A stretch of 53,572 bases of DNA from Methylobacterium goesingense (GTDB taxonomy: Bacteria; Pseudomonadota; Alphaproteobacteria; Rhizobiales; Beijerinckiaceae), in assembly GCF_022179225.1 (NCBI RefSeq), contig NZ_BPQL01000067.1, positions 1 through 53,572 of the forward strand, in the 5' to 3' direction. Shown here piece by piece: positions 44,802 through 53,041 of this stretch. Under the pieces are notes generated by a model. The model was not told the DNA's origin. It saw only the letters and a list, made by a program, of their open reading frames with translations, and did no database searches. The position numbers were made by a program, and so were the translations under genes. The first letter of the stretch is position 1. Every line of letters begins with the position of its first letter.

Positions 44802-45176
44802 TCAGCGGATCGAGGCCGCGATCGCCTGCTGGATCGCCAGGATGTTGGCGCCGCGCTTCAGGGTCTTGCGGATCGGCTCGGCTCGGCCCGAGACCCAGAT
44901 CGCGAGCTCCGAATCGAGGTCGAAGCTTCCCGCCGTCTCCACGGAAAACGACGTGATCGCCCGGTAGGGCACGGTCATGTACGAGACCTTGCGGCCGGTC
45001 AGTCCCTGCTTGTCCACCAGGATCAGGCGCCGGTCGGTGAAAACGATCAGGTCGCGCAGGATGCGGAAGGCGACCTGAACCGATTCCCCCTGCGTGAGGA
45101 TGCCGGTCAGCTGCTCGTTCACCTCCGCGGGCGTGAGGTCGCTGCCGTGGCCGAGCAATCCATCGAGAAAACCCAT
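44802..45176 (-). CDS. Bacterial PH-domain protein (bPH, DUF1696-like)
   Basis: A 124-aa cytoplasmic protein that is almost entirely one pleckstrin-homology-like fold: VNEQLTGILTQGESVQVAFR, then DLIVFTDRRLILVDKQGLTG, RKVSYMTVPYRAITSFSVET, and SFDLDSELAIWVSGRAEPIR. This matches the YvbH/bPH_3 type, which forms ring oligomers; physiological roles are poorly known. It is divergent from pdxJ with 95 bp between the start codons and is followed by rpsB on the same strand. Confidence 0.85.
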   Translation of the reverse strand: MGFLDGLLGHGSDLTPAEVNEQLTGILTQGESVQVAFRILRDLIVFTDRRLILVDKQGLTGRKVSYMTVPYRAITSFSVETAGSFDLDSELAIWVSGRAEPIRKTLKRGANILAIQQAIAASIR

Positions 45177-45271
45177 CGCGCGCCGTATCCCCCTGAAGCT
45201 GCGTGTCGCCTATGTAGGGGCCCGGGCGCCCGTCCGTCAGGGTGTCGTGTTTCCGTTCGGAGTCCGCCGCG

Positions 45272-46033
45272 ATGTCCACCTCCGCCCCATCCCCGAATCG
45301 CCTGCGGCTCGGGGTGAACATCGACCACGTCGCCACGGTGCGGAACGCCCGCGGCGGCACGGCGCCGGACCCGATCCGCGCGGCGCATGCGGCGGTCGCG
45401 GCGGGAGCGGACGGCATCACGGCCCACCTGCGCGAGGACCGCCGGCACATCCGCGACGCCGACATGGAGACCCTGGCGCGTATCCTTACCGTTCCGCTCA
45501 ATTTCGAGATGGCGGCCACCGACGAGATGATCGGGATGGCGATCCGCCTCAAGCCGCACGCGGCCTGCCTCGTGCCGGAGAAGCGCGAGGAGCGCACCAC
45601 CGAGGGCGGCCTTGACATCGTCGGCGCCTACGAATCCCTGCTCCCCCGCATCGCCCGCTTGGGGCAAGCCGGTATCCGCGTCTCCCTTTTCGTCGAGCCC
45701 GACGCGGCGGTGATGGACGCGGCCTGGCGGCTAGGCGCCCCGGTGGTCGAATTGCACACCGGCAGCTACTGCGAGGCGGTGGCCGAGGGCGACGGGGCCC
45801 GCACCGCACACGAACTCGGACGTATCACCCGCGCGGCCACCTACGGGGCGGAGATCGGCCTCGAGATCCATGCCGGCCACGGCCTCGCCCTCGACAGCGT
45901 CGGCCCGGTGGCGGCCCTGCCCGAGATCGCGGAACTCAACATCGGGCACGCGCTGATCGGAGAGGCGATCTTCGTCGGTCTGCCCCAGGCGATCCGCGAC
46001 ATGCGCGCGGCCATGGACGCGGCGCGGGCATGA
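45272..46033 (+). CDS. pdxJ: Pyridoxine 5'-phosphate synthase
   Basis: Condenses 1-deoxyxylulose 5-phosphate with 3-amino-2-oxopropyl phosphate to form the pyridoxine ring. The 253-aa TIM-barrel has [56 protein letters not shown] and [15 protein letters not shown], all family motifs. ATG 45272 ([14 protein letters not shown]) is chosen. It shares ATGA with acpS (46030-46033). Confidence 0.97.
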   Translation: MSTSAPSPNRLRLGVNIDHVATVRNARGGTAPDPIRAAHAAVAAGADGITAHLREDRRHIRDADMETLARILTVPLNFEMAATDEMIGMAIRLKPHAACLVPEKREERTTEGGLDIVGAYESLLPRIARLGQAGIRVSLFVEPDAAVMDAAWRLGAPVVELHTGSYCEAVAEGDGARTAHELGRITRAATYGAEIGLEIHAGHGLALDSVGPVAALPEIAELNIGHALIGEAIFVGLPQAIRDMRAAMDAARA

Positions 46034-46443
46034 TTCTCGGGATCGGCTCCGACCTCTGCGATATCCGCAGGATCGAGAAGTCGCTCGCCCGCTACGGCGA
46101 GCGCTTCACCCACCGGGTCTTCACCGACGGCGAGCGCGCCAAGTGCGACGCCCGCGCGGCGCGCGCGCCCTCCTATGCCCGGCGCTTTGCCGCCAAGGAG
46201 GCCTGCGCTAAGGCGCTCGGCACCGGCATCGCCCAGGGCGTGTTCTGGCGGGACATGGAGGTGGTCAATCTGCCCGGGGGGCGCCCGACGCTCCGGCTCA
46301 CCGGGGCGGCGGCCGAGCATCTCATGGCCATGATGCCCGCCGGCCACGCGCCGAAGCTGCACATCACCCTCACGGACGATCCGCCCATGGCTCAGGCCTT
46401 CGTGATCATCGAGGCGGTGCCGGACGGCACGGCACGGACTTAG
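46030..46443 (+). CDS. acpS: Holo-ACP synthase
   Basis: Transfers 4'-phosphopantetheine from CoA to apo-ACP. The 137-aa protein shows [20 protein letters not shown] (Mg-binding Asp), [16 protein letters not shown] with the catalytic Glu/Lys, and [16 protein letters not shown] at the C-terminus. Its ATG overlaps the pdxJ stop; lepB follows after 117 bp. The order pdxJ-acpS-lepB-rnc-era is widespread in alphaproteobacteria. Confidence 0.97.
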   Translation: MILGIGSDLCDIRRIEKSLARYGERFTHRVFTDGERAKCDARAARAPSYARRFAAKEACAKALGTGIAQGVFWRDMEVVNLPGGRPTLRLTGAAAEHLMAMMPAGHAPKLHITLTDDPPMAQAFVIIEAVPDGTART

Positions 46444-46513
46444 TCTTGGAAGCCCTTGCGTTGCGGCGCCTTTGCGCATGGTCTATGCCGCCGCTCGACC
46501 GTCGACGACGGAA

Positions 46514-46534
46514 GGCGCCCGGAATCCGGGTGCC
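46514..46534 (+). terminator. Hairpin between acpS and lepB
   Basis: Stem GGCGCCCGG/CCGGGTGCC with a 3-nt loop (one G-T wobble), about 70 bp after the acpS stop and 27 bp before the lepB ATG. No T-run follows. It may attenuate transcription or tune lepB expression. Confidence 0.35.
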
Positions 46535-46560
46535 GGCGTCGGACCGGAGATGGCAGCCAG

Positions 46561-47361
46561 ATGGAACGTGCCCGCGTGGACCACCAGACGAAGCGTGACC
46601 TGAAGGTCGCCGAAACCGGCACCTGGGCGAGCATCAAGGAGACGCTGAAGGTCGGCGGGCAGGCCCTGCTCATCGCCCTCGTGGTGCGCACACTTCTGTT
46701 TCAGCCCTTCAACATCCCCTCGGGTTCCCTCGTTCCGACGCTGCTGATCGGCGACTACCTGTTCGTCTCGAAATATTCCTACGGCTACTCGAAATACTCC
46801 CTGCCCTTGAGCGAGTACCTGCCGTTCACGGCCGACGGGCGGATCTGGGCGGCCGAGCCCAAGCGCGGCGACATCGCGGTGTTCAAGCTGCCCAAGGACA
46901 ATTCCACCGACTACATCAAGCGCGTCATCGGCCTGCCGGGCGACAAGGTCCAGATGAAGGCCGGGCTCCTGTACATTAACGACGTGCCGGTCAAGCGCGA
47001 GAAGATCGCGCCGTTCGAGACGACTGGGCCCTACGGCGAGCAGGCCAAGGCCGAGCAGTACCTCGAGACCCTGCCCAACGGCGTCACCCACCGGGTGATC
47101 GAGCGCGACGGCGACAACGGCTACTGGGACAACACCGAGCCCTACACCGTGCCGCAGGGCCGCTTCTTCATGATGGGCGACAACCGCGACAACTCGACCG
47201 ATTCGCGCGATCTCGCCAACGTGGGCTTCGTGCCCTTCGAGAACTTCGTCGGGCGCGCGGAGATGATCTTCTTCTCCATCGACGAGGGCACGCCGGCGTG
47301 GCAGATCTGGAACTGGCCGGCGAAGGTGCGCTGGAACCGGCTGTTCACGGCCATTCACTAG
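46561..47361 (+). CDS. lepB: Signal peptidase I
   Basis: Removes signal peptides from exported preproteins at the outer face of the inner membrane. The 266-aa protein has one N-terminal transmembrane segment (about 32-48, GGQALLIALVVRTLLFQPFN), the catalytic Ser56 in IPSGSLVPTL, the general-base Lys120 in DYIKRVIGLPGD, and box E MGDNRDNSTDSR. The serine box has Leu where most members have Met after the Ser. ATG 46561 gives a normal start; rnc begins 13 bp after its stop. Confidence 0.97.
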   Translation: MERARVDHQTKRDLKVAETGTWASIKETLKVGGQALLIALVVRTLLFQPFNIPSGSLVPTLLIGDYLFVSKYSYGYSKYSLPLSEYLPFTADGRIWAAEPKRGDIAVFKLPKDNSTDYIKRVIGLPGDKVQMKAGLLYINDVPVKREKIAPFETTGPYGEQAKAEQYLETLPNGVTHRVIERDGDNGYWDNTEPYTVPQGRFFMMGDNRDNSTDSRDLANVGFVPFENFVGRAEMIFFSIDEGTPAWQIWNWPAKVRWNRLFTAIH

Positions 47362-47374
47362 GACGTTCAGTATT

Positions 47375-48169
47375 GTGACCGAAGAGGCGCGTCCCTCCAG
47401 CCGGGCGCGGCGCGCGCCCCGTCCCAAGCCCAGCCTCGCCGTGCTCGAGGCCCGGATCGGCCACGTCTTCGCGGACCCGAAACTCCTCGCGCTCGCCCTG
47501 ACCCACGTGAGCAAGGCCGGCGGCAACGGCCGCCTGGGCAGCTATCAGCGCCTGGAATTTCTCGGCGACCGCGTCCTCGGCCTCGCCATCGGCGATCTCC
47601 TCTACGAGGCCTTTCCGGGCGCGGACGAGGGCGAGCTGTCCCGGCGTCTGGCCGGCCTCGTCCGCCGCGAGACCTGCGCGGCGGTCGCCACCGTTTGGGA
47701 TGTCGGTCCGCACCTCGCCCTCGGACCCGGCGAGGTCCAGAGCGGCGGACGCCGCAATCAGACCATCCTGGCCGATGTCTGCGAATCGATCCTCGGCGCC
47801 GTCTACCTCGATGCCGGTTACGAGGCCGCCAAGGCCATCGTGAACGCTGCTTTCACGCCCGACACCGACACGGCGGCCCCGCGCGGCCGGGATGCGAAGT
47901 CGGCCCTGCAGGAATGGGCGATGGCCCGCGCCCTGCCGATTCCCGTCTACGACGTGGTCGAGCGCTCCGGCCCCGACCACGCTCCCGTCTTCCGAATCGC
48001 CGTGCGCGTCGAGGGCCTGGACCCCGGCGTCGGGGTCGGCCCCTCGAAACGTCTGGCCGAGCAGGAGGCCGCCCGCCTCGTGCTGGAGCGCGAGATCACC
48101 GGCCCCGCCCCCTCCCGAACCCAGGAGACGTCGGCGGACGTCGACGAAGGACAAGCCTCAGATGCCTGA
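47375..48169 (+). CDS. rnc: Ribonuclease III
   Basis: Cleaves double-stranded RNA, processing rRNA precursors. The 264-aa protein starts at a GTG and has the RNase III signature LEFLGDRVLGLAIGDLLY (catalytic Glu/Asp), DVCESILGAVYLDAG with the second catalytic acidic site, and a dsRNA-binding domain at about 172-240 (DAKSALQEWAMARALPIPVY, then PSKRLAEQEAARLVL). The 3' end overlaps the start of era by 8 bp. Confidence 0.97.
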   Translation: MTEEARPSSRARRAPRPKPSLAVLEARIGHVFADPKLLALALTHVSKAGGNGRLGSYQRLEFLGDRVLGLAIGDLLYEAFPGADEGELSRRLAGLVRRETCAAVATVWDVGPHLALGPGEVQSGGRRNQTILADVCESILGAVYLDAGYEAAKAIVNAAFTPDTDTAAPRGRDAKSALQEWAMARALPIPVYDVVERSGPDHAPVFRIAVRVEGLDPGVGVGPSKRLAEQEAARLVLEREITGPAPSRTQETSADVDEGQASDA

Positions 48170-49151
48170 CGACGATTTGCCGGACGACGATTTCGACGGC
48201 GACGACGATTTCACCCCGCCGCCGCTTCAGCCGCGGCCCGCCGTGACGATGCCGGAGAACACCACCGCGGGCTTCGTCGCGCTGATCGGTATCCCGAATG
48301 CCGGCAAGTCGACGCTCCTGAATAGCCTCGTCGGCACCAAGGTCTCGATCGTCTCGCGCAAGGTCCAGACCACCCGCGCCCTGGTGCGCGGCATCGTCAT
48401 GCACGAGACCGCGCAGGTCATCCTCGTCGATACGCCCGGGATATTCGCCCCGAAGCGCCGCCTCGACCGGGCGATGGTGCATTCGGCCTGGAGCGGCGCC
48501 TCGGATGCCGACGCGGTTTGCCTCCTCATCGATGCCCGCAAGGGCGTGACCGATGAAGTCGAAGCGATCCTGGCCAAGCTGCCGGACGTGAAGCGCCCCA
48601 AGGTGCTGATCCTCAACAAGATCGACCTGATCCCCCGCGACCGCCTGCTGGCGCTGGCCGCCACGCTGAACGAGCGCATCCCGTTCCAGCATACCTTCAT
48701 GGTCTCGGCGCTCAACGGCGACGGCATCGAGACGCTGAAGTCGACGCTCGCCGGCATGATGCCGAAGAGCCCCTGGCTCTACCCGGAGGACCAGGTCTCC
48801 GACGCGCCGATCCGGATGCTCGCCGCCGAGATCACGCGCGAGAAGCTCTACGACCGCCTGCACGAGGAACTGCCCTACCGCTCCACGGTCGAGACCGACC
48901 AGTGGCAGGTCCGCCCCGACGGCTCGGTGCGAATCGAGCAGACCATCTTCGTGGAGCGCGAGAGCCAGCGCTCCATCGTGCTCGGCAAGGGCGGCCAGAC
49001 CATCAAGGCGATCGGGCAGGCCGCCCGCCACGAGATCGCGGAAGCGGCCGAGCAGACCGTGCACCTCTTCCTGCACGTCAAGGTGCGGGAGAACTGGGCG
49101 GACGATCCGGCGCGCTACCGGGAGATGGGTCTGGAGTTCCCGCGCGGCTGA
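48162..49151 (+). CDS. era: GTPase Era
   Basis: Ribosome-assembly GTPase that binds the 3' end of 16S rRNA. The 329-aa protein has G1 GIPNAGKSTLLNSLVG near residue 43, G2/G3 region VQTTRALVRGI and DTPGIF, G4 NKIDL, and a C-terminal KH domain (ERESQRSIVLGKGGQTIKAI). ATG 48162 overlaps rnc and gives a ~30-residue very acidic N-terminus (MPDDDLPDDDFDGDDDF); ATG 48249 would start right at the G domain. The first has a GAAGG in front and is preferred. recO, often next, is absent. Confidence 0.96.
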   Translation: MPDDDLPDDDFDGDDDFTPPPLQPRPAVTMPENTTAGFVALIGIPNAGKSTLLNSLVGTKVSIVSRKVQTTRALVRGIVMHETAQVILVDTPGIFAPKRRLDRAMVHSAWSGASDADAVCLLIDARKGVTDEVEAILAKLPDVKRPKVLILNKIDLIPRDRLLALAATLNERIPFQHTFMVSALNGDGIETLKSTLAGMMPKSPWLYPEDQVSDAPIRMLAAEITREKLYDRLHEELPYRSTVETDQWQVRPDGSVRIEQTIFVERESQRSIVLGKGGQTIKAIGQAARHEIAEAAEQTVHLFLHVKVRENWADDPARYREMGLEFPRG

Positions 49152-49280
49152 GCATGCGCTATGAGGACGGGAGACCGGCCCCCGCGACGATTCTCATCGC
49201 GCGGCGGCCCGAGCCTCCCGATTTCCTGTCACGCCCTGAGCCGTCGAGGCGCGCGCGCCGTCGCGCCGGATCCCGTTACG

Positions 49281-50216
49281 ATGTCCCCCATACCCGTCTC
49301 GGAAGCGCCCGCCCCGGAAGCCGTCTACGGCGCGCCGCCCCTCGAACTGGTCCAGGTGGCCGAGACCGCCCTGCAGGTCTCACCCCTGGTCCCGGGTGCC
49401 GGCCGCCTGGAGGATCTCGCCCCCGGTAGCCTGGAGCGCGTCGACGTCCTGGCGCCGGCCGGCACCCTCGAGCGGCGCTACGTGCTCGCCCTCGCTCTCC
49501 AGGCCCTGCGGCCCGGCGGCCGGCTGACCGCCCTGGCCCCGAAGGATCGCGGCGGCAGCCGGCTCGGCAAGGAACTGGCGGGCTTCGGCTGCGCCGTGCA
49601 CGAGGAGGCACGCCGGCACCACCGCATCTGCGCGCTGACGCGCCCCGAGACGGTGAGCGGCCTCGAAGAGGCGATCCACGAGGGCGGCCCGCGCCACATC
49701 GACAACCTCGCGCTCTGCAGCCAGGCGGGGATCTTCTCCTACGATCGGCTCGATCCGGGCACCGCCTTGCTGCTGGCCAACCTGCCCCTCCTCGCAGGCA
49801 CGGGCGCCGATTTCGGCTGCGGCCTCGGCATTCTCGCCCGGTCCGTGCTGGCATCGCCGAAAGTAACGGGGTTGACCCTGATCGACATCGACCGGCGCGC
49901 CGTCGAGATGGCGACCCGCAACGTCGGCGATCCCCGCGCGACCCTGCACTGGGCCGACATCCGCTCCGGCGGCCTCGGGCTCAGCCGCCTCGACTTCGTG
50001 GTGATGAACCCGCCCTTCCACGACGGCGGCGCCGAGGACCAGGCCCTCGGGCAGGCCTTCATCGCCCGGGCGGCGGAGGCCCTGCGCCCCGGCGGCAGCC
50101 TCTGGCTCACCGCCAACACCCACCTGCCCTACGAGGCGCCCCTGAACGCCGCCTTCAAGGCCGTGGCGCTGAAGGCGTCGGCGGGCGGCTACAAGATCTA
50201 CGAGGCGCGCCGGTGA
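49281..50216 (+). CDS. RsmC-like class I rRNA (guanine-N2) methyltransferase
   Basis: The 311-aa protein has two methyltransferase-like halves as in RsmC/RlmG: a degenerate N-terminal half (VDVLAPAGTLERRYVLALAL, LRPGGRLTALAPKDRGGSRL) and an active C-terminal half with LLAGTGADFGCGLGILARSV, LIDIDRRAVEMATRNV and the catalytic NPPF motif (FVVMNPPFHDGGAEDQALGQ). It probably modifies 16S or 23S rRNA at N2 of a guanine; the exact site cannot be told. ATG 49281 is chosen; the frame extends to 49161. It overlaps the pseudouridine synthase gene by 4 bp. Confidence 0.88.
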   Translation: MSPIPVSEAPAPEAVYGAPPLELVQVAETALQVSPLVPGAGRLEDLAPGSLERVDVLAPAGTLERRYVLALALQALRPGGRLTALAPKDRGGSRLGKELAGFGCAVHEEARRHHRICALTRPETVSGLEEAIHEGGPRHIDNLALCSQAGIFSYDRLDPGTALLLANLPLLAGTGADFGCGLGILARSVLASPKVTGLTLIDIDRRAVEMATRNVGDPRATLHWADIRSGGLGLSRLDFVVMNPPFHDGGAEDQALGQAFIARAAEALRPGGSLWLTANTHLPYEAPLNAAFKAVALKASAGGYKIYEARR

Positions 50217-50965
50217 CGAAGACCAAGGCCGCCAACCTGCGCCTCGACCGGCTGCTCGCCAACATGGGCTACGGCTCCCGCCGGGAGATCGCCCTCCTGA
50301 CCCGGGCCGGCCTCGTCGTGCTGGACGGCGTGCCCCTGCGCGATGCCGACCAGCGCATCCCGGTGACGCCGGACCTCGCGCAGCGGATGCTGATCGACGG
50401 CGAACCCCTCGATCCGCCCCCGGGCCTGACCCTGATGCTGCACAAGCCGCTCGGCGTCACCTGCTCGCACAAGGAGGTGGGTCCCCTCGTCTACGGCCTG
50501 CTGCCCGAGCGCTGGCGGCGGCGGGATCCGGCCCTCTCCACGGTCGGCCGCCTCGACAAGGAGACCTCGGGCCTCCTCCTCCTCACGGACGACGGCGCCC
50601 TGCTCCACCGGATCATCGCCCCGAAGGCCAACGTGGCCAAGCGCTACCGCGTCACCCTCGACCGGCCCCTGACCGGCGGAGAGGCCGCGATCTTCGCCGC
50701 CGGCACCCTGATGCTGGAGGGCGAGGAGAAGCCCCTGCTGCCGGTCGACTTCGAGGCCGAGGGCGAGACGGGCGCCGTGGTTACCTTGCACGAGGGGCGC
50801 TACCATCAGGTCCGGCGCATGTTCGCGGCGATCGGCAATCACGTCACGGCCCTGCACCGCGACCGCGTCGGCGGCCTCGATCTGCCGGCGGATCTCGAGC
50901 CCGGCGCCTACCGCATCCTGGACGAAGCCGACATCGCCGCCGTGTTCGCGGGCGGGAGCGCCTGA
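50213..50965 (+). CDS. RsuA-family 16S rRNA pseudouridine synthase
   Basis: Isomerises a uridine in rRNA, most likely U516 of 16S if it is RsuA. The 250-aa protein has an S4 RNA-binding domain at about 8-60 (LRLDRLLANMGYGSRREIAL), LMLHKPLGVTCSHK, the catalytic-Asp motif VGRLDKETSGLLLLTDDGAL, and EGRYHQVRRMFAAIGNHVTA. It starts at a GTG that overlaps the preceding methyltransferase stop, so two rRNA-modifying enzymes are made as a coupled pair. Confidence 0.92.
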   Translation: MTKTKAANLRLDRLLANMGYGSRREIALLTRAGLVVLDGVPLRDADQRIPVTPDLAQRMLIDGEPLDPPPGLTLMLHKPLGVTCSHKEVGPLVYGLLPERWRRRDPALSTVGRLDKETSGLLLLTDDGALLHRIIAPKANVAKRYRVTLDRPLTGGEAAIFAAGTLMLEGEEKPLLPVDFEAEGETGAVVTLHEGRYHQVRRMFAAIGNHVTALHRDRVGGLDLPADLEPGAYRILDEADIAAVFAGGSA

Positions 50966-51029
50966 CGCACGCGGAACCGGAGCGCCCAGCCCTCGTTTGA
51001 TAGCCGGCTATATCGGCGGGAGGTGCCTC

Positions 51030-51293
51030 ATGAACCGATTCGCGACCCTTATGCTCGCCCTCGCCCTGAGTGCCGGCGCCGTCGGTTCGTCGAGTGCGGA
51101 TACGCCCGGGGCCGACTGGATGCCGGCCGATCAGGTCAAGCAGAAGCTAATGGCAGCGGGCTATACCAGCATCACCGAATTCGAGGCCGACGACGGCCAT
51201 TGGGAGGGCGAGGGTGTGAAGAACGGCGTGAAGATGCAGTTCCACGCCGATCCGAAGACCGGCGCCATCCTGTCGGAGAAGCCCGACAAGTGA
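51030..51293 (+). CDS. Secreted PepSY-domain peptide
   Basis: An 87-aa protein with a signal peptide (MNRFATLMLALALSAGAVGS, then SSADT) and a single small PepSY-like domain: DQVKQKLMAAGYTSITEFEA, HWEGEGVKNGVKMQFHADP and KTGAILSEK. Such peptides are exported and may inhibit proteases or bind ligands; function is unproven. ATG 51030 has a strong GGGAGGTG just upstream, which decides against a TTG at 50997. Confidence 0.85.
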   Translation: MNRFATLMLALALSAGAVGSSSADTPGADWMPADQVKQKLMAAGYTSITEFEADDGHWEGEGVKNGVKMQFHADPKTGAILSEKPDK

Positions 51294-51341
51294 GCGCATG
51301 CCCCGGCCGCCGGATCTCGCTGGCATGATACGAGGCGCGGC

Positions 51342-52049
51342 ATGCTGAGCAACCTCGACATGGTCGGTCGCCTGCTGGCGGCCGCACTCCTCGGCAGCGT
51401 CATTGGCTTCGAGCGCGAGCGCCTGGTCTGGGCCGCCGGCATGCGCACGCACATGCTGGTCTGCGTCGGCTCCTGCCTGCTGATGATCGTTTCCGCCTTC
51501 GGATTCTCGGACATCCTGGGGCGGCCGAACGTCACCCTCGATCCTTCCCGCGTCGCCGCGCAGGTCGTCTCGGGCATCGGGTTTCTCGGGGCTGGCACCA
51601 TCCTGCTGCGTGGCGAGGTGGTGAAGGGCCTGACCACGGCCGCCAGCCTCTGGGCGGTCGCGGCCATCGGCCTCGCGGCCGGCGGCGGCCTCTACGTTCC
51701 GGCCATCGCCACGACCGTCATCGTGCTCGCCATCCTCGCCGGGATGAAACCGATCGAGGAGCGCTACCGCGCGCGGCGTCAGCGCCACGACCTGCGCGTG
51801 GTGGCCCGGCACGGTCTCCTGACCACCGAGCGCCTGCGCATCCTGGCCGGTCCCTGTGCCGGAAAGCTGCGCCAGATCGTGATCCGCCAGGGCACCTCCG
51901 ACGATCGCGACGAGATCACCCTCTGCCTCGTGCACGTGGATCGCGGCGCGCTCGACGCCCTGACCGAGCGCCTGCGCCGTCACGAGGGGGTCGAGAGCGT
52001 CGAGGCGATCGAGCGGACCTCGATCGGCCGGGACGCCGGGGGCGAATGA
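51342..52049 (+). CDS. MgtC/SapB family membrane protein
   Basis: A 235-aa protein with about four to five N-terminal hydrophobic helices. It carries MgtC signatures: LLAAALLGSVIGFERERLVW, AAGMRTHMLVCVGSCLL, VVSGIGFLGAGTILLRGEVV and LTTAASLWAVAAIGLAAGGG. A cytoplasmic ACT-like C-terminal domain follows (about 150-235). Relatives affect Mg homeostasis, acid tolerance and F-ATPase activity; MgtC itself is a virulence factor in Salmonella, but this general family is common in free-living bacteria. It is monocistronic here, 48 bp after the PepSY gene. Confidence 0.92.
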   Translation: MLSNLDMVGRLLAAALLGSVIGFERERLVWAAGMRTHMLVCVGSCLLMIVSAFGFSDILGRPNVTLDPSRVAAQVVSGIGFLGAGTILLRGEVVKGLTTAASLWAVAAIGLAAGGGLYVPAIATTVIVLAILAGMKPIEERYRARRQRHDLRVVARHGLLTTERLRILAGPCAGKLRQIVIRQGTSDDRDEITLCLVHVDRGALDALTERLRRHEGVESVEAIERTSIGRDAGGE

Positions 52050-52065
52050 AGGGGCGCGCCGAGGC

Positions 52066-52953
52066 TCAACCCCGCGGGTCGGCGCTGGAGAGCCGATCGA
52101 GTTCCGCCATGACCTCGTCCGCCAGCGTCAATGCGGAGGCCGCGAGGTTCTCGCGCAGGTGACCCAGCGAGGACGTGCCGGGAATCAGGAGGATGTTGGG
52201 CGCGCGGCGCAAGAGCCAGGCCAGCGCCACCTGCATCGGCGTCGCCCCGAGGCGCTCGGCGATCCGGGACAGGCCCCCTGACTGGATCGGGCTGAAGCCG
52301 CCGAGCGGGAAGAACGGCACGTAGGCGATCCCGGCCTCGGCAAGTTCGTCGACGAGCGCGTCGTCGGCTCGATGCACGAGGTTGTAGGCGTTCTGCACGC
52401 AAACGATCTCGGTGATCGACCGACCCTCGGCGACCTGACGGGCCGTCACGTTGCTGAGGCCGATCCGCCGGATCAGCCCCTGGCGTTGGAGTTCGGCCAG
52501 GACCGCGAGGGGCGCCGCGATGGAGCCCTCGGCCGGCCCGTGCACGTCGAACATGATGCGCAGGTTGACCACGTCGAGGGCGTCGACGCCGAGGTTGCGC
52601 AGGTTGTCGTGGACCGCTTGCCTGAGGTCGTCCGCCGCGAAAGCCGGCTCCCATGAGGCGTCCGGGCCGCGCCGCGCCCCCACCTTGGTGACGATGACGA
52701 GGTCGTCCGGATACGGATGGAGCGCCTCGCGGATGATCTGGTTGGTGATATGCGGCCCGTAGAAGTCGCTTGTATCGATATGATTCACGCCGCTGGCGAT
52801 GGCCTCGCGCAGCACCGCAACGGCGCTCTCTCGATCCTTCGGCGGCCCGAAGACATGCGGCCCGGCCAGCTGCATCGCGCCGTAGCCGACGCGCTTCACC
52901 CTGCGGTCTCCAATCGCGTAGGTCCCCGCTTGTCCGATGTCGGTCATGCTCAT
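52066..52953 (-). CDS. Aldo/keto reductase
   Basis: NADPH-dependent oxidoreductase of the AKR superfamily, 295 aa. Visible: GYGAMQLAGPHVFGPPKDRE, NHIDTSDFYGPHITNQIIRE (catalytic Asp/Tyr), VIVTKVGARRGPDASW (catalytic Lys), and the C-terminal cofactor segment ILLIPGTSSLGHLRENL. The catalytic histidine position reads as Asn/Leu in VVNLRIMFDVHG, so the tetrad may be altered. ATG 52953 is preceded by GAGGAGAAC. It is divergent from a LysR regulator with 88 bp between starts, the usual layout for a regulator and its target. Confidence 0.92.
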   Translation of the reverse strand: MSMTDIGQAGTYAIGDRRVKRVGYGAMQLAGPHVFGPPKDRESAVAVLREAIASGVNHIDTSDFYGPHITNQIIREALHPYPDDLVIVTKVGARRGPDASWEPAFAADDLRQAVHDNLRNLGVDALDVVNLRIMFDVHGPAEGSIAAPLAVLAELQRQGLIRRIGLSNVTARQVAEGRSITEIVCVQNAYNLVHRADDALVDELAEAGIAYVPFFPLGGFSPIQSGGLSRIAERLGATPMQVALAWLLRRAPNILLIPGTSSLGHLRENLAASALTLADEVMAELDRLSSADPRG

Positions 52954-52980
52954 GTTCTCCTCTGCCTGAGGAGGATGTAG

Positions 52981-53000
52981 ATCGCGGCGACTTGCGCGAT
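52981..53000. promoter_or_regulatory. Candidate regulator-binding dyad between the reductase and LysR genes
   Basis: ATCGCG-N8-CGCGAT, a perfect 6-bp inverted repeat centred in the 88-bp divergent gap. Position suits a LysR binding site, although the spacing does not follow the standard T-N11-A form. Confidence 0.4.
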
Positions 53001-53041
53001 AATCAGGTCCAATCGGCACACGCCGTACGAGGATGCGCACA

